NCBI GenBank assembly: GCA_946885335.1
Contig: CAMPGG010000186.1
Span: forward strand, 1-6,980
Direction of reading: 5' to 3'
Length of the DNA stretch: 6,980 nucleotides
DNA from: an uncultured Chitinophagaceae bacterium
GTDB lineage: Bacteria > Bacteroidota > Bacteroidia > Chitinophagales > Chitinophagaceae
In this document: positions 1 to 5,256 of the stretch, piece after piece
Numbering within the stretch: position 1 is the stretch's first letter
Layout of the letters: each line of letters begins with the position of its first letter
The notes under the pieces: model-generated
What the model saw: the letters and a program-made list of their open reading frames with translations, nothing else
What the model was told of the DNA's origin: nothing
The model's database searches: none
Made by a program: the position numbers and the translations under genes

Positions 1-2
1 GT

Positions 3-416
3 TTAGTGGGGTAGTTTGTTTTTGAAGTATCCATATAAATATGTACCAAATATGGCAAAAAGGAAAACGATACCCATAGATAAAAATCCATAACCAATAT
101 TAACAACCATAGGACCAGGGCAGGCGCCACTTAACGCCCATCCTAAACCGAAAATAGTACCACCAATTAAATAGCGAGTAATAGATTTATCTTTTGGATG
201 AAAAAGAATTGGGTTGCCGTGGAAATCCCTGATTTTATATTTTTTAATAAGTGCAACACCTATTACACCAAGCACAACGGCTGTCCCGATAATGCCATAC
301 ATGTGAAAAGCCTGGAACCGAAACATCTCCTGTATCCTGAACCATGAAATTGCTTCTGACTTTGCCATTACAATTCCAAATACAATTCCAAGAATTAAAA
401 ATTTTATAAACTTCAT
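3..416 (-). CDS. small YeeE/YedE-family sulfur transporter half (DUF6691/PmpB-like)
   Basis: Complete 137-residue integral membrane protein, the short partner of the YeeE/YedE pair. Hydrophobic segments lie at about residues 4-19, 39-57, 82-104 and 108-130. The hallmark is GLGWALSGACPGP at residues 90-102 with Cys99, the glycine-rich Cys loop of the YeeE/YedE family, whose studied member (YeeE/TsuA) takes up thiosulfate by relaying it along conserved cysteines. Paired small proteins of this kind (PmpA/PmpB in Serratia, the DUF395 pair in BigR operons) sit beside persulfide dioxygenases, as here. I infer transport of thiosulfate or another sulfur species in the inner membrane; direction and substrate are not shown. 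It is last in the usp-YeeE-YeeE unit, 116 nt after its larger partner, a longer gap than usual for such pairs. The start ATG (minus strand) follows ATTAAAGACAACAC, an A-rich leader. The stop codon is 2 nt from the window edge, so any terminator lies outside. Confidence 0.85.
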   Translation of the reverse strand: MKFIKFLILGIVFGIVMAKSEAISWFRIQEMFRFQAFHMYGIIGTAVVLGVIGVALIKKYKIRDFHGNPILFHPKDKSITRYLIGGTIFGLGWALSGACPGPMVVNIGYGFLSMGIVFLFAIFGTYLYGYFKNKLPH

Positions 417-532
417 GTGTTGTCTTTAATGTTTTTTATTGATGATAATAATTTTATTTTTTTAATCATCGAACTCTGTTTAGCCATCTAATCAATTAGG
501 TTATAAAACCATATCGACTCATTTCATTTTAA

Positions 533-1090
533 TTAAAATATTAAAGGAAGGATTAAGAAAGTCATGATAAGTCCTCCAATAAAAAAGCCTATAACTGCAA
601 TGAGTGATGGAGCCTGTAAATTTGATAACCCGCTGATAGCATGACCAGAGGTACATCCACCAGCATATCTTGAACCAAAGCCTACCATCAATCCGCCGAG
701 GGCTAATACAAGAAACCCTTTGACAGAGAGCACCGCATCTAAACTAAATAATTCCAAAGGTTGCAATGAGGTAGGGGCTTCAAATCCTAATTTGCCCAGG
801 TCATTGATTGTTGCCTGTGAAATTTCAACAGGAACATCAGTTGATAAAAATTGTTTGGCGATAAATCCACCCAAAATTGCCCCAACTAAAAACACTAAAT
901 TCCATACCTGGCTTTTCCAGTTAAAATCGAAAAATTTTACTTTTTTCCCCATACCGGTTGCAGCACAGATTGTTCTTAAGTTGGATGAAAAACCAAATGA
1001 CTGGCCAAAGTACAAAAGGAAAAACATGATGGTTGCTATTACAGCTCCTGAAAACCACCATGACCAGGTTTGTGTTATAAATTCTTTCAT
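533..1090 (-). CDS. YeeE/YedE-family sulfur transporter half (PmpA-like)
   Basis: A 185-residue membrane protein of the YeeE/YedE family (half-size compared with the roughly 350-residue E. coli type). Hydrophobic segments are at about residues 13-31, 63-80, 123-143 and 162-184. The diagnostic loop is GFGSRYAGGCTSGHAISG at residues 137-154, with Cys146; a second cysteine, Cys42, lies in an LRTICAATG segment after the first membrane span. Conserved cysteines in this family bind thiosulfate during passage, so both are plausible substrate-handling residues. It probably works with the 137-residue protein encoded downstream, together equalling one full-length YeeE/YedE. It begins 16 nt after the stop of the universal stress protein gene, so the two are almost certainly co-transcribed. 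There is no clear ribosome binding site before the ATG, as is common in Bacteroidota. Family assignment is firm; the substrate is inferred from family and from the neighbouring persulfide dioxygenase. Confidence 0.88.
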   Translation of the reverse strand: MKEFITQTWSWWFSGAVIATIMFFLLYFGQSFGFSSNLRTICAATGMGKKVKFFDFNWKSQVWNLVFLVGAILGGFIAKQFLSTDVPVEISQATINDLGKLGFEAPTSLQPLELFSLDAVLSVKGFLVLALGGLMVGFGSRYAGGCTSGHAISGLSNLQAPSLIAVIGFFIGGLIMTFLILPLIF

Positions 1091-1106
1091 ATAATCTGGT
1101 GTGTTA

Positions 1107-1940
1107 TTAATTTAAATGAAATGAAATGATTGGTTTAAAAAGATGATTGATCAATTTTTCCGTAGCACTGTTATGGAAAATTCCACCTTTCCCATGTGTT
1201 CCGATACAGATTATATCCATATTGTTCATTTGGTTAAAATGGATTACGCCATTCTCAACATCTTTATCATTTATTAAATGGCAAGTATAGTTTTCTAAAC
1301 TATTCAATGCTGCAAATTTCTTCATATTTTCTTCAACCTGCGCTTTCTCCGCTTCCACTTTACCCGAAGTGATTTGTAATAAATGGAACTTTGTGTTGTA
1401 TAACTTAACCAGTTTCTGCATCAATTGTAAATCTTCCCTGGAAGGTTGACTGAAGTCGTGTACCAGTAAAATATTTTTTATGTCAAGGTCTGACCGGTCG
1501 CACATTAAGGAAAGCACCGGGATCCTGGATTTGCGTGCAATCATTTGCGTTTCAGATCCGGAAAGTTTTTCATGGATTCCCCAGGCACCTTTTGTTCCCA
1601 TTACAATCAGATCGTAATGATTGTTTTCCGCAAAATTTAAAATGGCATCCGTTACTTTACCCAATAAAAAATGGGTGTGTATATTTTGTCCATAAAGAAG
1701 TTTTAAATTCTCCAGTTTGCGTTCTGCAATTTCTTTTTGTTGAACTACGTATTGAACATCAATTTCTCCGCAGGTCTGAATTTCACCTTTCGAATCCATC
1801 GTTACCGTATCCGGCACATTTAATACATGCAAAAAATGAACATCAACAGGTGTTTTCTCTTCCAGTTTTTTAACCATCAGGTAAGCAAATTCTGCCTGAA
1901 CAGAAAAGTCTGTGGGAATAAGAATTTTTAAACTTTCCAT
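1107..1940 (-). CDS. tandem-domain universal stress protein (UspA family)
   Basis: A 277-residue cytoplasmic protein made of two Usp domains (about residues 1-147 and 153-277). Domain 1 opens with KILIPTDFS and carries the full nucleotide-binding signature G-2x-G-9x-G-S: Gly115, Gly118, Gly128, Ser129. Domain 2 opens with KNILLVHDFS and keeps Gly247 and Gly250, but the last part of the signature is Thr260-Glu261 instead of Gly-Ser/Thr. Only the first domain is therefore expected to bind ATP in the classical way. Tandem Usp proteins are frequent in Bacteroidota; their molecular roles are mostly unknown, with general links to stress and low-oxygen physiology. The gene is the first of a unit with the two YeeE/YedE genes. 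It has its own predicted promoter about 100 nt upstream (2041-2084) and an ATG preceded by AAAAGAAT. Its position inside a sulfur locus suggests a response to sulfide or redox stress, but this is inference from context. Confidence 0.9.
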   Translation of the reverse strand: MESLKILIPTDFSVQAEFAYLMVKKLEEKTPVDVHFLHVLNVPDTVTMDSKGEIQTCGEIDVQYVVQQKEIAERKLENLKLLYGQNIHTHFLLGKVTDAILNFAENNHYDLIVMGTKGAWGIHEKLSGSETQMIARKSRIPVLSLMCDRSDLDIKNILLVHDFSQPSREDLQLMQKLVKLYNTKFHLLQITSGKVEAEKAQVEENMKKFAALNSLENYTCHLINDKDVENGVIHFNQMNNMDIICIGTHGKGGIFHNSATEKLINHLFKPIISFHLN

Positions 1941-1979
1941 ATTCTTTTATTTAAATGACTTTGATTTAATTTATTCCTA

Positions 1980-2005
1980 ATAACCGATCGATATCGATTG
2001 ATTAT
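1980..2005. repeat. 26-bp imperfect palindrome in the usp leader
   Basis: The two 13-nt arms match at 11 of 13 positions around a perfect 12-bp core ATCGATATCGAT (1987-1998). It lies between the predicted usp promoter and the ATG, about 40 nt before the start codon. It could be a dimer-binding operator or a hairpin in the mRNA leader; nothing in the sequence decides between these. Confidence 0.4.
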
Positions 2006-2040
2006 CAAAAGCTGGATAGGTATTGATGTTTATTGTTTGG

Positions 2041-2084
2041 CGAAATTATATCACACATACATAGTTTTAAGTAACAAAGGTTAC
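2041..2084 (-). promoter_or_regulatory. predicted Crp/Fnr-type site and promoter of the usp operon
   Basis: The perfect palindrome GTAAC-AAAG-GTTAC spans 2071-2084. Exactly 22 nt downstream on the minus strand is TAATTTCG (2041-2048), one mismatch from the Bacteroidota -7 consensus TAnnTTTG. The half-site spacing (5-4-5) is that of Crp/Fnr-family operators, and the palindrome centre would fall near -40, where class II activators bind. The same arrangement with the same spacing precedes the cstB-like and tauE genes. The transcription start would be near 2034, giving a leader of about 94 nt. Binding protein identity is inference. Confidence 0.6.
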
Positions 2085-2228
2085 AAATAAATATGGCCGT
2101 ATGTTAATTTGCTTAAATCTCAGCAAACTCCTTGTCATCCAATAAAATTATTTACTGAAATTTTTAGTGTGAAGAATGAACAGGTTAGGAGGGGGGAAAT
2201 GTAGTAATAATGGAATGGGTAAATAATA

Positions 2229-2258
2229 AAGAGGCTGCTAAAAATAGCAGCCTCTTTT
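2229..2258 (-). terminator. rho-independent terminator of the cstB-like gene
   Basis: A perfect 13-bp stem (2229-2241 with 2246-2258) with a 4-nt loop begins 4 nt after the stop codon on the minus strand. The stem core is AGAGGCTGCTA/TAGCAGCCTCT, and its distal arm ends in TTT followed by ATTATTTA. It separates the cstB-like gene from the usp operon, which is why the latter needs its own promoter. Confidence 0.88.
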
Positions 2259-2262
2259 ATGT

Positions 2263-3663
2263 TTAAGAAACGATTGCTTCCCCTTCGTTCACCCATTCAT
2301 TAATACCACCTGAAAAGTTTACAACATTCTCAAAACCATTTTTCGCTAAAATAGAATAAGCAATTGAAGATCTGTCGCCACCCTGGCAATGAATGATCAC
2401 TTTTCTATCTTTACTGACTTTATCCAGGTTCTCCGGAAGCGTTCCTACAAATACATTTTCCGCTTTGGCAATATGGCCTGAATTAAATTCCGATGCTCCT
2501 CTTAAATCCAGTACCTGCACACCATTATTATTGATTAATTCTTTGGTTTCATTCAAAGAAATAACATTGGCTTTTTGTAAGCTGCCTCCTGATTCTGTCC
2601 AGGTTTTAGTTGATGGAATGTATCCATAAATATTATCTAATCCAATACGCATCAGTTTTCTGGTGAGGTCATCCAATTGATCTTCATCTGCCAAAAGCAT
2701 AAATGGTTCATCATATTTTAAAAACCATCCTGCCCATGTTGCAAAGGAATTATTGCCCTGAATGTTTATGCTGCCAGGAATAAATCCTTCAGCAAATTCT
2801 GTCTTCATTCTTGCATCAATCAATTTGATCCCTTTTGACAAGGCAGATTTTAATTCATCCGATGAAAGTTTTTTCAATTTTGGAACTTCCGTTAACAAAG
2901 GACGATCCACCTTATTCAACTTCTTCATCATAGCAAAATATTTAGGTGGCTCGGGTTGATCTGCTAATAAATATTGAACAAATCCTTTTTCATTACCAGC
3001 ATATTGAAAAGCCCAGTTCCGTGCTTTTTCATAACCAACAGTTGTACTTGGTACAGATCCTAAAGCTTTGCCACATGCAGATCCTGCTCCATGTCCGGGC
3101 CATACCTGTATATAATCATCCAGTGCATTAAATTTATTGATAGACTTATACATTTGTAATGCACCTGCATCGGCTGTACCACTCATACCAGCAGCTTTTT
3201 CCAACAGATCGGGTCTGCCAATATCACCAACAAAAACGAAATCTCCCGTGAACAACATTACGGGTTTATCACTTGCAGGATTATCGGTTAATAAAAAGCT
3301 GATACTTTCTGGTGTATGACCCGGCGTGTGCAATACTTCCATTGTAAGATTGCCGATTTTAATTTTGTCTCCATCTTTTAATCCTATATGTGGAAACTCA
3401 TACTGCCAACCTTCGCCACCTTCATCCGAAAGGTACATATCTGCACCGGTAAGTTTCGCTAATTCCCTTGAACCTGCCAGGAAATCCGCATGAATATGTG
3501 TTTCGAATATATGCGTGATCTTCATGTTATTGGCCTTCGCAATTTCAAGGTAAGTATCTACATCACGTTTTGCATCAATAACAGCGGCAACGCCAGCTTT
3601 TTGACAACCGATGAAATAGCTTGCCTGTGCCAGGCTCTTGTCGTAAATGTGCTGAAAATACAT
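2263..3663 (-). CDS. cstB: CstB-like persulfide dioxygenase-rhodanese fusion
   Basis: A 466-residue cytoplasmic enzyme with three modules. Residues 1-245 are an ETHE1-type metallo-beta-lactamase fold: THIHADF (His56, His58, Asp60), LHTPGHT (His116), TGDFVFVGDIGRPDL (Asp141) and PGHGAGSACGK (His191, Cys197). By homology the mononuclear iron ligands are His56, His116 and Asp141. The last His of the usual HxHxDH motif is Phe61, compatible with a single-metal site. Residues about 265-365 are a rhodanese-like domain with no cysteine at all, hence inactive. Residues about 366-466 are an active-type rhodanese with loop HCQGGDRSS (Cys426). This order matches staphylococcal CstB (about 444 residues), which oxidises persulfides and releases thiosulfate; Cys197 is in a context like CstB's second functional cysteine. 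It follows tauE by 123 nt, has its own predicted promoter, and ends at a strong terminator. The start ATG follows AAAAAGATAACT. A plain persulfide dioxygenase/rhodanese of unknown product ratio is the alternative. Confidence 0.88.
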   Translation of the reverse strand: MYFQHIYDKSLAQASYFIGCQKAGVAAVIDAKRDVDTYLEIAKANNMKITHIFETHIHADFLAGSRELAKLTGADMYLSDEGGEGWQYEFPHIGLKDGDKIKIGNLTMEVLHTPGHTPESISFLLTDNPASDKPVMLFTGDFVFVGDIGRPDLLEKAAGMSGTADAGALQMYKSINKFNALDDYIQVWPGHGAGSACGKALGSVPSTTVGYEKARNWAFQYAGNEKGFVQYLLADQPEPPKYFAMMKKLNKVDRPLLTEVPKLKKLSSDELKSALSKGIKLIDARMKTEFAEGFIPGSINIQGNNSFATWAGWFLKYDEPFMLLADEDQLDDLTRKLMRIGLDNIYGYIPSTKTWTESGGSLQKANVISLNETKELINNNGVQVLDLRGASEFNSGHIAKAENVFVGTLPENLDKVSKDRKVIIHCQGGDRSSIAYSILAKNGFENVVNFSGGINEWVNEGEAIVS

Positions 3664-3698
3664 AGTTATCTTTTTAGTTTATTTATTTAATGGTTATG

Positions 3699-3742
3699 TA
3701 AAGTTGACTAATTATTTTTCTTTGGAAGGTAACATTTGTTGC
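3699..3742 (-). promoter_or_regulatory. predicted Crp/Fnr-type site and promoter of the cstB-like gene
   Basis: On the plus strand GTAAC-ATTT-GTTGC (3729-3742) matches GTAAC-N4-GTTAC with one mismatch. On the minus strand, 22 nt downstream, is CAACTTTA (3699-3706), a TAnnTTTG-like -7 element. The string CAACTTTACA recurs at the identical spacing before tauE, although the 22-nt spacers differ in sequence. The start of transcription would be near 3692, a leader of about 29 nt. This implies that the cstB-like gene can be transcribed independently of tauE; no terminator is visible between the two, so read-through is also likely. Confidence 0.58.
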
Positions 3743-3786
3743 ATTTCTGTTTTTAGGCAACTTATGTAACCCATGGATTTAACATA

Positions 3787-4602
3787 TTAATGTCCAGCTC
3801 CGCCAGGCAAAAAGATTTCTTTTACTATAATGTAAATACCCATGATCAATACAAACCAGCCAAATGATTTTTTTAATTTTTCGCCGGGTATTTTTTTTGA
3901 AAGAAAAATACCAATGAAAATGCCAATGGTTGCGAGTATGGTAAAGCCACCTAATAGCCTCCAATCAATAAGCTGGTCACCCTGCAGATCGCCTATAAAA
4001 CCGATCAATGATTTTGCGGCTATAATAAAGAGGGATGTCCCCACAGCCAGTTTCATAGGCATCCGGGCAAGCAAGACCAGGGCCGGGATGATTAAAAACC
4101 CACCTCCTGCACCCACCAACCCGGTAAGCACACCTACAACCGTTCCTTCCAATAAAATCATGGGGTAATTATATGAGAGTGGGGCACCTTCATCAGTCTC
4201 TTTATTTTTACCTGGCCTTATCATGGTAACTGAAGCAATGATCATTACTACAGCAAATAGCAACATTAAAGCAATGGATTTTGTAACAACCAGCGAGCCA
4301 ATAGAAAAAATCTCATCAGGAATTATTGGTACCAGCCATAATCGGGTGGCATAAACTGCCGCAATAGAAGGAATACCAAAAATAAATACTGTTTTAAAAT
4401 CAACCCTTTTTTGCATCGCACTTTGAACGCCGCCAACCAATGCAGTTGACCCTACTATAAACAAGGAATATGCTGTGGCCAAAACCGGGTTTACTCCCAT
4501 AATGTAAACCAAAATGGGAACAGTTAAAATGGAACCGCCACTTCCTATTAATCCTAACGAAACACCCACGATGGCTGCAAAAATGAAACCTACAATCTCC
4601 AT
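3787..4602 (-). CDS. TauE/SafE-family sulfite/sulfur anion exporter
   Basis: A 271-residue inner-membrane permease of the TauE/SafE family at its usual length. It shows the family's internal duplication: GLIGSGGS (residues 17-24) with LATAYSLFIVGSTALVG (41-57) in the first half is repeated as GLVGAGGG (161-168) with LAVGTSLFIIAAKSLIG (185-201) in the second. About eight hydrophobic segments flank a polar loop at residues 129-145. Family members export sulfite, sulfoacetate or related anions; in the staphylococcal cst locus a tauE gene accompanies cstB. Here it lies directly upstream of the cstB-like gene in the same direction, so export of sulfite or thiosulfate made by that enzyme is a reasonable inference. 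The start ATG is preceded by AAATAAAGATTGTT, and the predicted promoter is only about 20 nt upstream. The protein contains no cysteine, so a thiol relay like that of YeeE is not expected. Confidence 0.9.
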   Translation of the reverse strand: MEIVGFIFAAIVGVSLGLIGSGGSILTVPILVYIMGVNPVLATAYSLFIVGSTALVGGVQSAMQKRVDFKTVFIFGIPSIAAVYATRLWLVPIIPDEIFSIGSLVVTKSIALMLLFAVVMIIASVTMIRPGKNKETDEGAPLSYNYPMILLEGTVVGVLTGLVGAGGGFLIIPALVLLARMPMKLAVGTSLFIIAAKSLIGFIGDLQGDQLIDWRLLGGFTILATIGIFIGIFLSKKIPGEKLKKSFGWFVLIMGIYIIVKEIFLPGGAGH

Positions 4603-4621
4603 AACAATCTTTATTTGAGTG

Positions 4622-4665
4622 TAAAGTTGTTATTAAGAAAATTGTTTTATGGTAACAAAGGTTAC
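4622..4665 (-). promoter_or_regulatory. predicted Crp/Fnr-type site and promoter of tauE-like gene
   Basis: The perfect palindrome GTAAC-AAAG-GTTAC (4652-4665) is identical in all 14 bases to the copy upstream of usp. On the minus strand, 22 nt downstream, is CAACTTTA (4622-4629), the same -7-like element as in front of the cstB-like gene. Transcription would start near 4615, leaving a short leader of about 13 nt. No good -33 TTG element is present at the right distance, which fits dependence on an activator. The site is in the divergent region and could also affect the plus-strand genes, whose predicted promoter is about 110 nt away. Confidence 0.62.
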
Positions 4666-4727
4666 ATTAAGCTTATTGCAGGCAGGAGCATTTTTGAAAT
4701 TGCAACTTGTTGATTTGATGTCCAATT

Positions 4728-4740
4728 GATTCTAAGAATC
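4728..4740. repeat. short perfect inverted repeat GATTC-TAA-GAATC
   Basis: The repeat has 6-nt arms, GATTCT and AGAATC, around a single central A. It lies about 40 nt upstream of the proposed -33 element of the plus-strand small gene. It may be an operator for that gene, but one short palindrome in AT-rich DNA can arise by chance. Confidence 0.3.
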
Positions 4741-4777
4741 GGCGTATTTTAATTCCATGTGAAATTTTTTAAACAAA

Positions 4778-4808
4778 TTGGATGTTTGAACGTTAACTAT
4801 TATTTTCG
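4778..4808 (+). promoter_or_regulatory. possible promoter of the small His-rich protein gene
   Basis: TTG (4778-4780), a 20-nt spacer and TATTTTCG (4801-4808) resemble the Bacteroidota pattern TTG-N17-23-TAnnTTTG with one mismatch in the -7 element. If it is used, transcription would start near 4815 and the ATG at 4820 would have an almost absent leader. The GTG at 4808 would lie inside the promoter, which argues for the ATG start. Confidence 0.35.
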
Positions 4809-4819
4809 TGCACTTTTAC

Positions 4820-5170
4820 ATGAACCAACGATCAACTACATACCCATTACACAAAATTCTTTCAGCCATATTTTTAATATTGGCGCTGGGATGGCTTACT
4901 GTCAGTTTGCCGTTTGTGTATAATGCCCAGCAGTATGCAATTGAGACGTCTCCAACTAATGGAGCGGATGATTCAAAGTCAAATAATAATTTTAATCCGC
5001 TTTCAAATACGACCGAAGAAAAAACCCCCGACCAGGTACAGGAATACTTACATGGCCAAAATGAAAACATAGAATTCCATACCGCAAACCTGGATCATTT
5101 ACATGCACATGCATGCAAGGTGTATATAGCATTTCACGGGGAATTACTCTGTCCTCCACCCAACGCATAA
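4820..5170 (+). CDS. small membrane-anchored His-rich protein, function unknown
   Basis: From the ATG at 4820 the protein has 116 residues. A GTG four codons upstream (4808) is in frame but overlaps a promoter-like element. A short basic/polar N-terminus is followed by one hydrophobic segment at about residues 12-33 (ILSAIFLILALGWLTVSLPF), which could be a signal anchor or uncleaved signal peptide. Next comes a polar Asn/Ser/Thr/Glu-rich linker (about 42-70). The C-terminus has DHLHAHAC (residues 92-99: His93, His95, His97, Cys99), more histidines at 87 and 106, and ends ELLCPPPNA with Cys111. Such a cluster could bind a metal, probably outside the inner membrane. I recall similar short proteins as hypothetical proteins in Bacteroidota but know no function. 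It lies 86 nt upstream of the SulP gene on the same strand, so co-transcription is likely, and it diverges from the sulfur locus. Confidence 0.72.
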   Translation: MNQRSTTYPLHKILSAIFLILALGWLTVSLPFVYNAQQYAIETSPTNGADDSKSNNNFNPLSNTTEEKTPDQVQEYLHGQNENIEFHTANLDHLHAHACKVYIAFHGELLCPPPNA

Positions 5171-5256
5171 TTTTTCTTTTTCTATTTCTTCTATTTCTCC
5201 TCAATACTGTATTGATGGGAGTGAATCTTCATTTTTCAACATCAAAAAGAAAAATT

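Larger units (their letters stand above)
1941..2262. other. intergenic region between the cstB-like gene and the usp operon
   Basis: This 322-nt stretch without a protein gene holds, from right to left, the terminator of the cstB-like gene (2229-2258), about 144 nt in which I see no gene, the palindrome plus -7 element proposed as the usp promoter (2041-2084), and an untranslated leader of roughly 94 nt containing a 26-bp imperfect palindrome (1980-2005). A G-rich AGGAGGGGGG run at 2187-2196 stands out in the AT-rich background but is followed only by ATG-TAG on the plus strand. Confidence 0.7.

Noticed and set aside
720..1094. Plus-strand open frame of 124 codons opposite the larger YeeE/YedE gene
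   Set aside because: It lies wholly antisense to a well-recognised membrane protein, has no family features and reads as low-complexity composition; it is a shadow of the real gene.
1535..1873. Plus-strand open frame of 112 codons inside the usp gene
   Set aside because: It is antisense to a clear two-domain Usp protein, with no domain or ribosome binding context.
2187..2266. AGGAGGGGGG run followed by ATG-TAG and then an 18-codon plus-strand mini-ORF starting at 2210
   Set aside because: The ATG nearest the G-run is followed at once by a stop. The 18-codon frame runs straight through the terminator hairpin, so its sequence is explained by the stem rather than by coding.
3757..3770. GCAAC-TTAT-GTAAC near the cstB-like promoter as a fourth regulator site
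   Set aside because: The half-sites are in direct, not inverted, orientation, so it does not fit the dimer-site pattern of the other three.
3743..3786. Possible terminator between the tauE-like and cstB-like genes
   Set aside because: Only a CCATGG-centred short palindrome without a GC-rich stem plus T-run is present; read-through from tauE seems more likely.
3842..4168. Plus-strand open frame of 108 codons inside the tauE-like gene
   Set aside because: It is antisense to a conserved permease; Pro/Lys/Ile-rich translation is what the reverse of membrane-protein codons gives.
4808..4819. GTG at 4808 as the start of the small His-rich protein
   Set aside because: It adds only four residues (MHFY) and overlaps the best -7-like element; ATG at 4820 is the more plausible start.
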